From: JAUIET01 sp045106985
GTDB lineage: Bacteria > Pseudomonadota > Gammaproteobacteria > Pseudomonadales > JAUIET01
NCBI GenBank assembly: GCA_045106985.1
Contig: JBGCFQ010000002.1
Span: 1 to 64,000 of the forward strand
Direction: 5' to 3'
Length of the DNA stretch: 64,000 nucleotides
Made by a program: the position numbers and the translations under genes. How positions within the stretch are numbered: the first letter of the stretch is position 1; each line of letters begins with the position of its first letter. Under the pieces are notes generated by a model. That model saw nothing but the letters and a program-made list of their open reading frames with translations. It made no database searches and was not told the origin of the DNA. Shown here piece after piece: positions 44,990 to 53,574 of the stretch.

Positions 44990-45945
44990 GGCACAGACTT
45001 CCGCTCAGGTTTATGGGCTTCTGCCTTCAAAGAGCGAAGCATCGCGGGCATAGCCAGTTCCATCGGTTCTGCAGCAGTCCAATCAAAATCACGAATAAAG
45101 CGTTTTGCGCTGTACAACTCGGTTCCCAATAGCTTGTCTACTTTTGGAAAGAAGCGAATATGAAATGGTAAGAAAAGAAACAGTCGATCTACAAACCGGG
45201 CGGTCGATAGCAGAGCGTCGGCGGACATTTTAATTGAGGAGCTGGCCTTTCGCGACTGTGCCAATCGTACCGCACTATGTATACGAGCAATTGTGTAACT
45301 CTCGGGGTCGGCGACTATGTAAACTCCTTCGCGCGAACAGCTGTCACGCAAACAGCTGATGATTGCTGAGCACAAGTCATTGACGCTAACCATAGAACGA
45401 TGACCTGACCCTTCAATACTCGGCATGAATCGACAGCGAAGAACACTCAGTAAGGACCTGAGGTTAGCGCGAACACCTGGGCCAAAAACAAGCACTGGCC
45501 GCAACACAATACAGCGAGACTGCATCCAATCCATTGCTGCAAGACCTGTTTCAGCTTCTCGCTTGGACCGACCGTAAACATCGATAGGTTGCTGCTCGAT
45601 AGCTTCATCGTTGACTTGATCGAACTGGTAGGTGCTTGCCTTGACCGAACTTATGTGGATAAAAAGTTCAACACCCTGCTCAATGACGCATTCAGCAAGT
45701 TGCTGGGGAAATTCCGCATTTACAGAATAGTAACGCTGTTCTTCTGCGACGCCCGGAGCTGAATGGGCTAAGCCCGCAGCATTTATAACGGCTACAACCC
45801 CCGTCATTTCTTTGCTACACAGGGCCTTATCAAAAGTGCCGGCACGCACTGTTGCAACGCGCACTTCGAATTCTCGATCGCGCAAGTAACTCACGAGATG
45901 TGTCCCTACAAAGCCCGAAGCGCCCACCACCAGTACTGTTTGCAT
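44986..45945 (-). CDS. wbpK: NAD-dependent sugar epimerase/dehydratase, WbpK-like
   Basis: This 319-residue extended SDR acts on a sugar nucleotide. The N-terminal nucleotide-binding motif is VVGASGFVGTHL; the catalytic residues are in HISSVKAS and the Tyr-Lys pair of DVYGRSKREAE; the substrate region has RPVLVFGPGVRANL. Proteins of this type reduce the 4-keto group made by the WbpM partner to give QuiNAc- or FucNAc-type sugars. The stop overlaps the start of the GT4 gene by four bases. Assignment to WbpK rather than another 4-reductase is by context. Confidence 0.8.
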   Translation of the reverse strand: MQTVLVVGASGFVGTHLVSYLRDREFEVRVATVRAGTFDKALCSKEMTGVVAVINAAGLAHSAPGVAEEQRYYSVNAEFPQQLAECVIEQGVELFIHISSVKASTYQFDQVNDEAIEQQPIDVYGRSKREAETGLAAMDWMQSRCIVLRPVLVFGPGVRANLRSLLSVLRCRFMPSIEGSGHRSMVSVNDLCSAIISCLRDSCSREGVYIVADPESYTIARIHSAVRLAQSRKASSSIKMSADALLSTARFVDRLFLFLPFHIRFFPKVDKLLGTELYSAKRFIRDFDWTAAEPMELAMPAMLRSLKAEAHKPERKSVP

Positions 45946-46105
45946 TGTGATGCTTGATTAGAATAAACGGTTGGAATGAAGCGGTGATTATTTCAGTTAG
46001 ATCAACAATGAACAAGGTAAGCATTGCCATACAGAAAATGGTTTGCAACAGAAGTAAGAAGCGAAAATATTTGGCCGGGCACGCTAAGCCTGCCCGGCCA
46101 AACTC

Positions 46106-46456
46106 TTAGAGGCCTAAGCGATTTCGATTTTTCATCAAAGTTGCTTGACCAATACCTTCAACGGCTAGCAAATCCTCAACGCTGGTAAATCGGCCGAACT
46201 TGGTTCGATAACTCACGATTGATTGCGCTTTCGCTTCGCCAATACCGTTTAACGTTGACAGCTCTTCAGCGCTGGCGTCATTGATATTCACCTTGCCGGC
46301 CTGCACCTGACTGACCGACGTTGACGCGACAGTCTTGTCTGCCGGTGCCGCTTGAACAAATAGCGGGCAAACGGCTAGCATTGCGGTTAACGCCAAAGTA
46401 CGGCAGGTGCCGCTGGCAAGTTGTTGAAGGCTTTGTGTGTTTACTGATGCATTCAT
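46106..46456 (-). CDS. comEA: ComEA-like helix-hairpin-helix DNA-binding protein
   Basis: This 116-residue periplasmic protein has a signal peptide (hydrophobic region about 20-35, cut near VQAAP). The C-terminal half is the ComEA-type HhH pair: VNINDASAEELSTLNGIGEAKAQSIVSYR, then FTSVEDLLAVEGIGQATL. It binds incoming double-stranded DNA during natural transformation in studied relatives. AGGAG lies eight bases before the ATG. It sits between lapB and the wbpK homologue. Confidence 0.92.
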   Translation of the reverse strand: MNASVNTQSLQQLASGTCRTLALTAMLAVCPLFVQAAPADKTVASTSVSQVQAGKVNINDASAEELSTLNGIGEAKAQSIVSYRTKFGRFTSVEDLLAVEGIGQATLMKNRNRLGL

Positions 46457-46490
46457 GGTTCATCTCCTTTGAAACCTAGTGTTGCAATAG

Positions 46491-46508
46491 ACGTGCTTCC
46501 TAGCACGT
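46491..46508. promoter_or_regulatory. Inverted repeat between lapB and comEA
   Basis: acgtgct-tcct-agcacgt forms a 7-bp stem with a 4-base loop, 35 bases upstream of the comEA start and about 100 after the lapB stop. There is no clear T run on either side, so it may be an operator or a weak terminator. Confidence 0.35.
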
Positions 46509-46607
46509 GCCTACGTTAACAGGAGATCGTAAATTATTTGTACGAAATATCTGCAATCAGATTAAGAAATGACACATATGGTTGTTTTTCGCACTTTTCT
46601 CGCCACA

Positions 46608-47780
46608 TTATAGGCGGTTCACGCTGCCCCAGGTTTTGCAGCCCGGACAACGCCAGTGCTGTTGTTCTCCCTGGAAACCACAATGCCCACAACTAAACTT
46701 CGGGCGCTCAGCCAACTCAATGCTGAGCACCTCATGCACCTTATTGACGACCTCGGCCATAGGTCCTTCTTCTATCAAGGCTGCATTGTGCTCCAACATT
46801 TTACTCAAGCCACGAAGCGAGGTTCGGTCATGGAAGCGTTGTTCTAAAAATTCAAGCGCGGCAGTTACGCCCTGCTGCTGCTCCATTTCCTCAAAGACAG
46901 CTAATACTAATGGAGTTGGGCTATCTTTTTGTAGACTACTCTCCAGCAATTTAAGCAGACCTGCCTCATTGCCTAAGGCATCGAAAGCCAGCCGCAGTTC
47001 AGGCAAACCCTCGACATAGGTCGACAAATCTTGCTCCTGCATCTTTCGCAGCATTGAAAGCGCCTTCTTAGGCTTGCCCAAAGCGAGATGCGAACGTGCC
47101 ATTAATATTGACGCACGCACGCTTTTCTTGTCGTATTGTAGGGCTGACTTTAGATCTTTTAAGCTGTCATTGAAGCGCTGCTCTGACTGCGCTAGCTGTG
47201 CGATCTCACAACAGTAATGACCTGCAGCCACAGAATAGCGCCGAGCGATCTTGGGGGCTGTAATGGAAACCAGCTCACGCGCCAGAGGCAGCGCCAAGGC
47301 CCACTCGCGTTCCTGCTCGTAAATATCAAGCAAGGTACGCAAAATATCTTTACGTTGAACGGCTGCTTGCTCCAACAAGTCTTGCAGAATACGCTCCGCA
47401 CGGTCCAACCAGCCGGCCTTGTTATAATCCAACGCCAATTCGTATTGAACAAGTTGGCGCTGCTCTTTGCTTAGCGAAGGCCGCGCCAATAAATTTTGGT
47501 GTACTCTAATTGCCCGATCGGTTTCACCTTGCTTTCGAGAGAGCTTACCAATAGCTAGATGTGTCTCGATCGTTTCACTGTTAACCGCTAGCGAGGAGAT
47601 AAAGGCGTCAATCGCCCCATCGGGCTGGTCGTTTAATAGGAAATTAACGCCGGCGACGTAGTGTTTATTTAATGCGGGTTTAACTTGCTTGGGTGGCGTA
47701 CTTTGCCTAGCAAAGCGTCCTAGGGCGTAGCCGATGGCGACCGCAACAAAGAGAATCAGGAAGAGAGTAGGATCAGACAT
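46608..47780 (-). CDS. lapB: Lipopolysaccharide assembly protein B
   Basis: LapB (YciM) is an inner-membrane regulator that directs LpxC to FtsH and so balances lipid A synthesis. The 390-residue protein has one N-terminal membrane helix (about 4-21), TPR repeats through about residue 350 (NKHYVAGVNFLLNDQPDGAIDAF and others), and a C-terminal rubredoxin-like metal-binding knuckle with CGHCGF and CPGCKTWG. Length matches E. coli (389). It follows lapA, the standard order. Confidence 0.95.
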   Translation of the reverse strand: MSDPTLFLILFVAVAIGYALGRFARQSTPPKQVKPALNKHYVAGVNFLLNDQPDGAIDAFISSLAVNSETIETHLAIGKLSRKQGETDRAIRVHQNLLARPSLSKEQRQLVQYELALDYNKAGWLDRAERILQDLLEQAAVQRKDILRTLLDIYEQEREWALALPLARELVSITAPKIARRYSVAAGHYCCEIAQLAQSEQRFNDSLKDLKSALQYDKKSVRASILMARSHLALGKPKKALSMLRKMQEQDLSTYVEGLPELRLAFDALGNEAGLLKLLESSLQKDSPTPLVLAVFEEMEQQQGVTAALEFLEQRFHDRTSLRGLSKMLEHNAALIEEGPMAEVVNKVHEVLSIELAERPKFSCGHCGFQGEQQHWRCPGCKTWGSVNRL

Positions 47781-47858
47781 CCTGTCGCCATAGTTACATT
47801 ATTCAAGCCCAACACGGTCGCCAGGGGACTCTGTCTTCGACGCGCTATCGGGTGCAAA

Positions 47859-48143
47859 CTAAGCGACGTTGGATCGTAAGCTGTCCAGCTCTTTTGTGGA
47901 TTGCGCCAACTTGCGTCTCGCTGACACCTCACGGCGCTTCAAGCGAAACCACACGCCAGAGCCAGCTAGTAAGCCAAACAAACCACCTGCTCCAAAAGCC
48001 GCAACAACAATGACTCCCAATGGCGCCGCTTCCACCTTGGTTACAAATAGGTCCAGCGCTACAGGCACTGTGTTTTGCATCGCAAATGCGCCAACCAGTA
48101 GGGCGATTGCGATGAGCAATATGATGCTAAAAAGCTTAAGCAT
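47859..48143 (-). CDS. lapA: Lipopolysaccharide assembly protein A
   Basis: This 94-residue inner-membrane protein has two hydrophobic helices (about 4-22 and 42-64), the QNT-x-PV-LDLF linker between them, and a basic coiled-coil-like tail (RLKRREVSARRKLAQSTKEL). It matches LapA (YciS). It lies between ihfB and lapB, as in other gammaproteobacteria. AGGA precedes the ATG. Confidence 0.93.
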   Translation of the reverse strand: MLKLFSIILLIAIALLVGAFAMQNTVPVALDLFVTKVEAAPLGVIVVAAFGAGGLFGLLAGSGVWFRLKRREVSARRKLAQSTKELDSLRSNVA

Positions 48144-48248
48144 GCTGGGGTCCTGTTATTTAGAAAAGCCGAGCTTAGTGTGCTATTCGCAGGGATTAGA
48201 CGTCAAGTCCTGCCCGCGAAAATTTGCAAAATATGGTTTAAGGGTTGG

Positions 48249-48548
48249 CTATTGAGGGTACTTCTTGATGCTCTCGTTTACGCGCTCGCGTAACTCCTTA
48301 CCAGGCTTGAAATGAGGAACGCTCTTTCCAGCAAGTTCAACCTGCTCACCTGTTTTAGGATTTCGGCCCGTGCGGGGTTCGCGATAATGCAGCGAAAAAC
48401 TGCCGAAACCACGAATTTCTATTCGATCTCCAGCCGCCAGCGTTTGACACATATGTTCGATGACAGTTTTAACTGCCAACTCCACATCTTTAGGGGATAG
48501 CTGGGTCTGGGCTGCTGCAATGTGCTCGATCAGCTCTGACTTTGTCAT
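48249..48548 (-). CDS. ihfB: Integration host factor subunit beta
   Basis: This is the 99-residue partner of IhfA. It has the conserved helices (MTKSELIEHIAAAQTQLSPKDVE), the GDRIEIRGFGSFSLHYREPRTGRNPKTGE arm and the VPHFKPGKELRERVN end. It lies downstream of rpsA, the usual place. A hairpin at 48631-48668 separates the two genes, so part of the ihfB message may come from its own promoter. Confidence 0.97.
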   Translation of the reverse strand: MTKSELIEHIAAAQTQLSPKDVELAVKTVIEHMCQTLAAGDRIEIRGFGSFSLHYREPRTGRNPKTGEQVELAGKSVPHFKPGKELRERVNESIKKYPQ

Positions 48549-48630
48549 TATATCTCAGCGTAAGGTTCGATAAGCGTCCGTCAATTGAATATCAGGAACG
48601 CTTTTCGATACTATAGTTCAGATTAAGTTT

Positions 48631-48668
48631 ACCGTCCAAAGCATTTTAAAATCAATGCCTTGGGCGGT
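48631..48668. terminator. Hairpin in the rpsA-ihfB gap
   Basis: accgtccaaagcatt and aatgccttgggcggt form an imperfect 15-bp stem around an 8-base loop. A T run (tttttcttt) follows on the plus strand only. For minus-strand rpsA transcripts it is therefore more a processing or attenuation structure than a classic terminator. Confidence 0.45.
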
Positions 48669-48703
48669 TTTTCTTTAATCAGTTCTATTGTCAATAACCA
48701 GGT

Positions 48704-50380
48704 TTACTGCCGATCCATCTTCGCTTTAATCAGATCGCCCAACGTTGCTGGAGCACTTTCATCTGATTGCGTTTCCCGATGATCACGAATCGCCTGCTTT
48801 TCATCTTCAAACTCTTTCGCCTTAATTGAAAGGTTTACAGTTCGGTTCTTACGATCAACATTGATGATCTTAACTTCGATTTCCTCGCCAACGGTGATCA
48901 CATTACGAGCATCTTCTACCTTGTCACGACTGATTTCAGAGGCTTTCAACACGCCTTGTACATCTTCTGCGAGTGTAAGAGTTGCCGCTTTCGCATCAAC
49001 CTCAGTAACGATACCCATCACAATGGAGCCTTTGTCATTGGCAGTCAGGTAGCTAGAGAATGGATCATTTTCAAGCTGCTTGATGCCTAATGATATGCGC
49101 TCACGCTCAGGATCGATAGCAAGAATGACGGTTTCAAGCTCATCACCTTTAGAGAAATTGCGAACAGCTTCTTCGCCCTCTTCATGCCAGGAAATATCTG
49201 ACAAGTGAACCAGACCATCTATATTGCCGTCCAGGCCAATGAAGATACCAAAATCAGTAATAGACTTGATGCTACCCTGAATCTTATCGCCCTTGCTGAA
49301 CTGCGAACCAAACGCATCCCATGGGTTCTGTTGGCATTGTTTGATACCCAGTGAAATTCTGCGACGCTCTTCGTCGATATCAAGAATCATCACTTCGACT
49401 TCTTCACCAACTTGTACAAGCTTGGAAGGATGCACGTTCTTGTTAGTCCAATCCATCTCTGAAACGTGTACCAGACCTTCAACGCCCTCTTCCAACTCAG
49501 CAAAACAACCGTAGTCAGTCAGGTTAGTTACTGTCGCTTTAACACGACCGTTCTCTGGATAACGCGACTTGATATCAACCCATGGATCTTCACCCAACTG
49601 CTTCATACCAAGTGATACGCGATTACGCTCGCGATCAAATTTCAAAATCTTAACGTCGATCTCATCACCTACGTTCACAACTTCGCTTGGGTGCTTAATA
49701 CGCTTCCACGCCATGTCGGTAATGTGAAGCAATCCGTCGATGCCACCGAGGTCTACAAAGGCACCATAATCAGTCAGGTTCTTAACAACACCCTTAGCTG
49801 ATGCACCTTCTTGCAGGCTAGCCAACAATGCTTCGCGCTCTTCGCTGTTCGCCACTTCCATGACCGCACGGCGAGATACCACAACGTTATTACGCTTTTG
49901 ATCAAGCTTAATAACTTTAAATTCTAGCTCTTTACCTTCCAGGTGAGTCGTTTCTCGCACAGGACGTAAGTCAACCAGCGAGCCTGGCAAGAAGGCACGA
50001 ACGCCGCCTACATCAACTGTAAAGCCGCCTTTGACCTTGCCATTGATAACACCTTTAACAATTTCTTCTGTATCAAAGGCCAGCTCGAGTTCTGTCCAAG
50101 CCTCTGATCTTCGCGCTTTTTCACGCGATAATTTAGTTTCACCAAAACCATCTTCAACAGATTCAAGAGCAACTTGAACTTCGTCACCAAGTTCTAGGGT
50201 AAATTCACCGCCTTCAATGATGAACTGCGAACGCGGTATGACGCCTTCAGACTTAAGGCCGGCATGAACCGTAACCCACTCGGAATCAATATCAATCACA
50301 ACACCGGTCACAATAGCGCCGGGTTTCATATCAATGGTTAATAAACTTTCTTCAAAAAGTTCAGCAAAGCTCTCGCTCAT
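48704..50380 (-). CDS. rpsA: 30S ribosomal protein S1
   Basis: S1 brings structured mRNA to the ribosome. The 558-residue protein has six S1 domains in order, starting with MKPGAIVTGVVIDIDSEWVTVHAG; the central ones carry the typical G-x-V-x-x-(L/I)-T-D-(Y/F)-G-x-F repeats (VKNLTDYGAFVDLGGIDGLLHI and similar). Length equals that of E. coli and Pseudomonas S1. It lies between cmk and ihfB. Confidence 0.98.
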   Translation of the reverse strand: MSESFAELFEESLLTIDMKPGAIVTGVVIDIDSEWVTVHAGLKSEGVIPRSQFIIEGGEFTLELGDEVQVALESVEDGFGETKLSREKARRSEAWTELELAFDTEEIVKGVINGKVKGGFTVDVGGVRAFLPGSLVDLRPVRETTHLEGKELEFKVIKLDQKRNNVVVSRRAVMEVANSEEREALLASLQEGASAKGVVKNLTDYGAFVDLGGIDGLLHITDMAWKRIKHPSEVVNVGDEIDVKILKFDRERNRVSLGMKQLGEDPWVDIKSRYPENGRVKATVTNLTDYGCFAELEEGVEGLVHVSEMDWTNKNVHPSKLVQVGEEVEVMILDIDEERRRISLGIKQCQQNPWDAFGSQFSKGDKIQGSIKSITDFGIFIGLDGNIDGLVHLSDISWHEEGEEAVRNFSKGDELETVILAIDPERERISLGIKQLENDPFSSYLTANDKGSIVMGIVTEVDAKAATLTLAEDVQGVLKASEISRDKVEDARNVITVGEEIEVKIINVDRKNRTVNLSIKAKEFEDEKQAIRDHRETQSDESAPATLGDLIKAKMDRQ

Positions 50381-50541
50381 AGGGATGGTCTCTTCAGTGC
50401 GCCGCGTCGCCAGATCAACACGGGTAAAATCAGTTTAAGAGCAGTCGATGCATTATCTGGCTGTGTGCACCTTGCTCCATTTTTAACTCGAATGGTTGGA
50501 AGACTGCCTAGGCAGTATTTCCATAATCACCAGTAGAAAAT

Positions 50542-51228
50542 CTAGCAGAGATTTCGCTTGCTGACTTCCTCTAGCATTTGGGAAAACACCTGATCAACCG
50601 ACATTTTAGAGCTGTCGATTAACACTGCGTCGTCCGCAGGGCGCATTGGTGAGGCCGAACGAGTCATATCCCTCTCGTCACGTTTTTTGATGTCCACGAG
50701 AAGTGCGCGGAGACTACCATCATCTTCCTTATTTTTCAACTGCTTATGCCGCCTTTCGGCCCTGACCTCGGCACTGGCGGTGAGGTAGATTTTCAGCACC
50801 GCATCCGGAAACACTGTTGCCCCCATATCACGACCATCGGCGACCAAACCGGGGTCACGGCGAAATTGACGCTGGAGGTCCAGCAAAGCAACTCGAACCG
50901 GGCCATGTGCGGCGACTCTGGATGCCGCTTCGCTGATGGCATGCTCTCGGATCCTCTCATTAACAGAAGTGCCGTTCAATTCTATGACGGGCGTCCCCGT
51001 CAGCTCATCGGAACTAAAGCCAACATCCAGCTCCATCGCTAATTCAGCCAATGCGATTCCGTCGTCGAAATCAACAGCACTATCCAGCGCTGCTATACCC
51101 AGAACACGGTACATCGCACCACTGTCCAACAAGTGCCATGACAGATGTTGAGCGAGCAGGTGCGACAAAGTACCCTTGCCTGTGCCACTTGGGCCATCAA
51201 CCGTAATTACTGGCGCAGAATCATTCAT
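50542..51228 (-). CDS. cmk: Cytidylate kinase
   Basis: This 228-residue kinase phosphorylates CMP and dCMP. It has the P-loop GPSGTGKGTLSHLLA at the N-terminus, the LLDSGAMYRVLG substrate region, and DGRDMGATVFPDAVLKIYLTA. Its ATG overlaps the aroA stop (ATGA), so translation is coupled. The aroA-cmk-rpsA order is conserved in gammaproteobacteria. Confidence 0.97.
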   Translation of the reverse strand: MNDSAPVITVDGPSGTGKGTLSHLLAQHLSWHLLDSGAMYRVLGIAALDSAVDFDDGIALAELAMELDVGFSSDELTGTPVIELNGTSVNERIREHAISEAASRVAAHGPVRVALLDLQRQFRRDPGLVADGRDMGATVFPDAVLKIYLTASAEVRAERRHKQLKNKEDDGSLRALLVDIKKRDERDMTRSASPMRPADDAVLIDSSKMSVDQVFSQMLEEVSKRNLC

Positions 51229-52565
51229 CCAACACGAATACCCATTCCCAAGGACTGCGCCAATTCAGCATAGCCTGGAAAACTTGTGCCCACATTTGTA
51301 CAATTTTCGATCTCCACATCATTCGTAGCAAGCATAGCCGCTACAGAAAAGGCCATTGCGATGCGGTGATCACCGTGGCTATCAACCCGACCGCCGGACA
51401 ATGTGGAGCTTTCTATAATCATTCCGTCTTCGGTTGCCGTCGCGACGCCGCCCAAGGCGATGATGCCATCCGCCATTACGGCAATTCGATCGCTCTCTTT
51501 CACCCGAAGTTCTCGTGCTCCTGTTAGCACCGTGGTGCCTGATGCGGCCAGCGCTGCAATAAATACTACCGGAAACTCATCTATTGCCAATGGCACGTAG
51601 CGCTGAGGAATAGTAATACCATGCAGAGAGGCACTTCGAACAGTAATATCGGCGACAGGCTCTGCCCCCCAAAGCCGCTCATTGCTTAGCGTAATATCGG
51701 CGCCCATATCCATTAGAATATGCAAAATACCGGTTCTAGTCGGATTCACCCCAACATCCCTTAGCGTTAATTCGCTGCCAGGAACGACGCTAGCCGCCAC
51801 TAAAAAGAAGGCCGCAGACGATATATCTGCTGGTACCTTTATATCTCCTCCATTTAGTTCGCCATCGCCTATCAAACTTATCTGGCTACGCGCGCCTTCA
51901 GCGCTTAGCTCAGCATTGTCGCTTTCAAGCACCTTGGTCTCAACCTCATAGCCCAAGGATCGCAGCATGCGCTCAGTATGATCTCGAGTTGGTCCTGGCT
52001 CCGTGATCGATGTACAACCCTTTGCGTACAAACCCGCTAACAGCAGGCATGACTTTATCTGCGCACTAGCTACTGGCAACTCATAACTTATGCCTTTAAG
52101 TTCCGTGCGTGGCCGAATAGCGATTGGCGGACGACCAGCCTCGCCAGATTCTAGCTCAGCACCCATAGTGCGAAGCGGTAACACTACGCGATTCATCGGT
52201 CGCTTACTAAGAGATTCATCACCGATCAATTTAGACGCGAAGTTCTGGCCGCATAGCAAGCCCGCTAACAACCGCATAGAGGTGCCAGAATTACCCAAAT
52301 CAATGTCATTTTCTGGCGCCTGAAGACCGTACTTACCTACACCCTCAATGCGAACACGCCCATTTTCAGGGTTGGAAATAGATACGCCCATATCTCTAAA
52401 CGCAGTAAGTGTGGCTAGACTATCAGCTCCCTCAAGAAAGCCGCTCACCTGAGTGACACCATTGGCAATGGAACCAAGCATAATGGACCGATGAGAAATT
52501 GACTTATCGCCCGGAACTTTTGCTTCGCCCTTTATTGAACCACCTGGGCTCACTGTAAATCGCAT
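51225..52565 (-). CDS. aroA: 3-phosphoshikimate 1-carboxyvinyltransferase (EPSP synthase)
   Basis: AroA catalyses the sixth step of the shikimate pathway. The 446-residue protein shows GDKSISHRSIMLGSIA near the N-terminus, LGNSGTSMRLLAGLL, the central SAQIKSCLLLAGLYA, and a C-terminal SHGDHRIAMAF. The SGTSMR and LAGL context looks closer to the class II (Agrobacterium/Pseudomonas-like) enzyme than to the E. coli one; this is a judgement by eye. In pseudomonads it is fused to tyrA; here tyrA is a separate gene 97 bases upstream. Confidence 0.95.
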   Translation of the reverse strand: MRFTVSPGGSIKGEAKVPGDKSISHRSIMLGSIANGVTQVSGFLEGADSLATLTAFRDMGVSISNPENGRVRIEGVGKYGLQAPENDIDLGNSGTSMRLLAGLLCGQNFASKLIGDESLSKRPMNRVVLPLRTMGAELESGEAGRPPIAIRPRTELKGISYELPVASAQIKSCLLLAGLYAKGCTSITEPGPTRDHTERMLRSLGYEVETKVLESDNAELSAEGARSQISLIGDGELNGGDIKVPADISSAAFFLVAASVVPGSELTLRDVGVNPTRTGILHILMDMGADITLSNERLWGAEPVADITVRSASLHGITIPQRYVPLAIDEFPVVFIAALAASGTTVLTGARELRVKESDRIAVMADGIIALGGVATATEDGMIIESSTLSGGRVDSHGDHRIAMAFSVAAMLATNDVEIENCTNVGTSFPGYAELAQSLGMGIRVG

Positions 52566-52662
52566 ATTCTACTTCAGCCTTTTATGTTCAATGATTCAAA
52601 ATAAAACAGCCGCACTTCGTCGAACACTGTCATCAGCACAACTGCCGACACCAGTCCAAACA

Positions 52663-53553
52663 CTAGGAACGGTATTTCTTAAGGTAGTCGTCTCGGGCCT
52701 GTTTTGCCTCACCCAGCATACTGAACAGTTCATCCGAACGGTCTTCCTTCAATAATTGTTTGAATAAACCCAGTCGCGACTCAAACTGTTCTACCGATCG
52801 AAGCACAGCGTCTTTGTTAGCAAAAAAAATGTCGTGCCACATTGTAGGATCGCTTGATGCAGTTCGCGAAATAGCCTGAAATCCGCCGGCGGCAAACTCA
52901 AATAAACGGTCGATATTTGGATGTAGCAACAAACTGTCCACTAGTACGTACGCAAGCACATGCGGTAGATGGCTTGTTGACGCCAGCAGCTCATCGTGCA
53001 ACTTTGGACTCAACTCCGCCAACTTGCAATCAAGCGATTTCCAGAATTCAATACCACGCCTGTGCGCGCCATCATCCACACATTCATGGGGCGTTAGGAT
53101 GAGTTTTTTACCCGAAAAAAGGCCACTTTTTGACGCTAATAGACCACTTTGTTCAGACCCGGCTATTGGGTGGGCAGGTATAAATCGCTTAAGCAGCTGA
53201 GGGGCAACGGTTTCACATGCTTCAATTACCGGCAGCTTCACACTGGCCACGTCGCTGATAACTGCATCAGCTCGCAGCTTACACCTAGCGAGCTGACCAA
53301 ACACTTTACCAAAGGACATCGGTGGTACAGCAATAACGATCAGGCTGGCTTTTTCCGCCAACTCGATGAAGTCATCGGTAGGAGTACCACCACTTACATT
53401 ATTATCAATCACGCCTTCAGAGTAGGCTAAGCTCATCACTCGAGGCGCTGCGTCAAAACCTAGTATCTCAGCCGCACTGGACGCATCACGTACCGAACGC
53501 AGAACGGAGCCGCCAATCATGCCCAGGCCAACTACCAGCAGTGAATCTTCCAT
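52663..53553 (-). CDS. tyrA: Prephenate dehydrogenase
   Basis: This 296-residue NAD-dependent enzyme converts prephenate to 4-hydroxyphenylpyruvate for tyrosine. The Rossmann motif is VVGLGMIGGSVLRSV, and the conserved AHPIAGSEQSG catalytic-site block and TSHLPHVLAYVL are present. There is no chorismate mutase domain. It follows pheA by 21 bases and precedes aroA, forming an aromatic amino acid operon with serC. The hisC-type aminotransferase often found between pheA and tyrA in Pseudomonas is absent. Confidence 0.94.
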   Translation of the reverse strand: MEDSLLVVGLGMIGGSVLRSVRDASSAAEILGFDAAPRVMSLAYSEGVIDNNVSGGTPTDDFIELAEKASLIVIAVPPMSFGKVFGQLARCKLRADAVISDVASVKLPVIEACETVAPQLLKRFIPAHPIAGSEQSGLLASKSGLFSGKKLILTPHECVDDGAHRRGIEFWKSLDCKLAELSPKLHDELLASTSHLPHVLAYVLVDSLLLHPNIDRLFEFAAGGFQAISRTASSDPTMWHDIFFANKDAVLRSVEQFESRLGLFKQLLKEDRSDELFSMLGEAKQARDDYLKKYRS

Positions 53554-53574
53554 ATGAGATGCCTGAATAAATGC

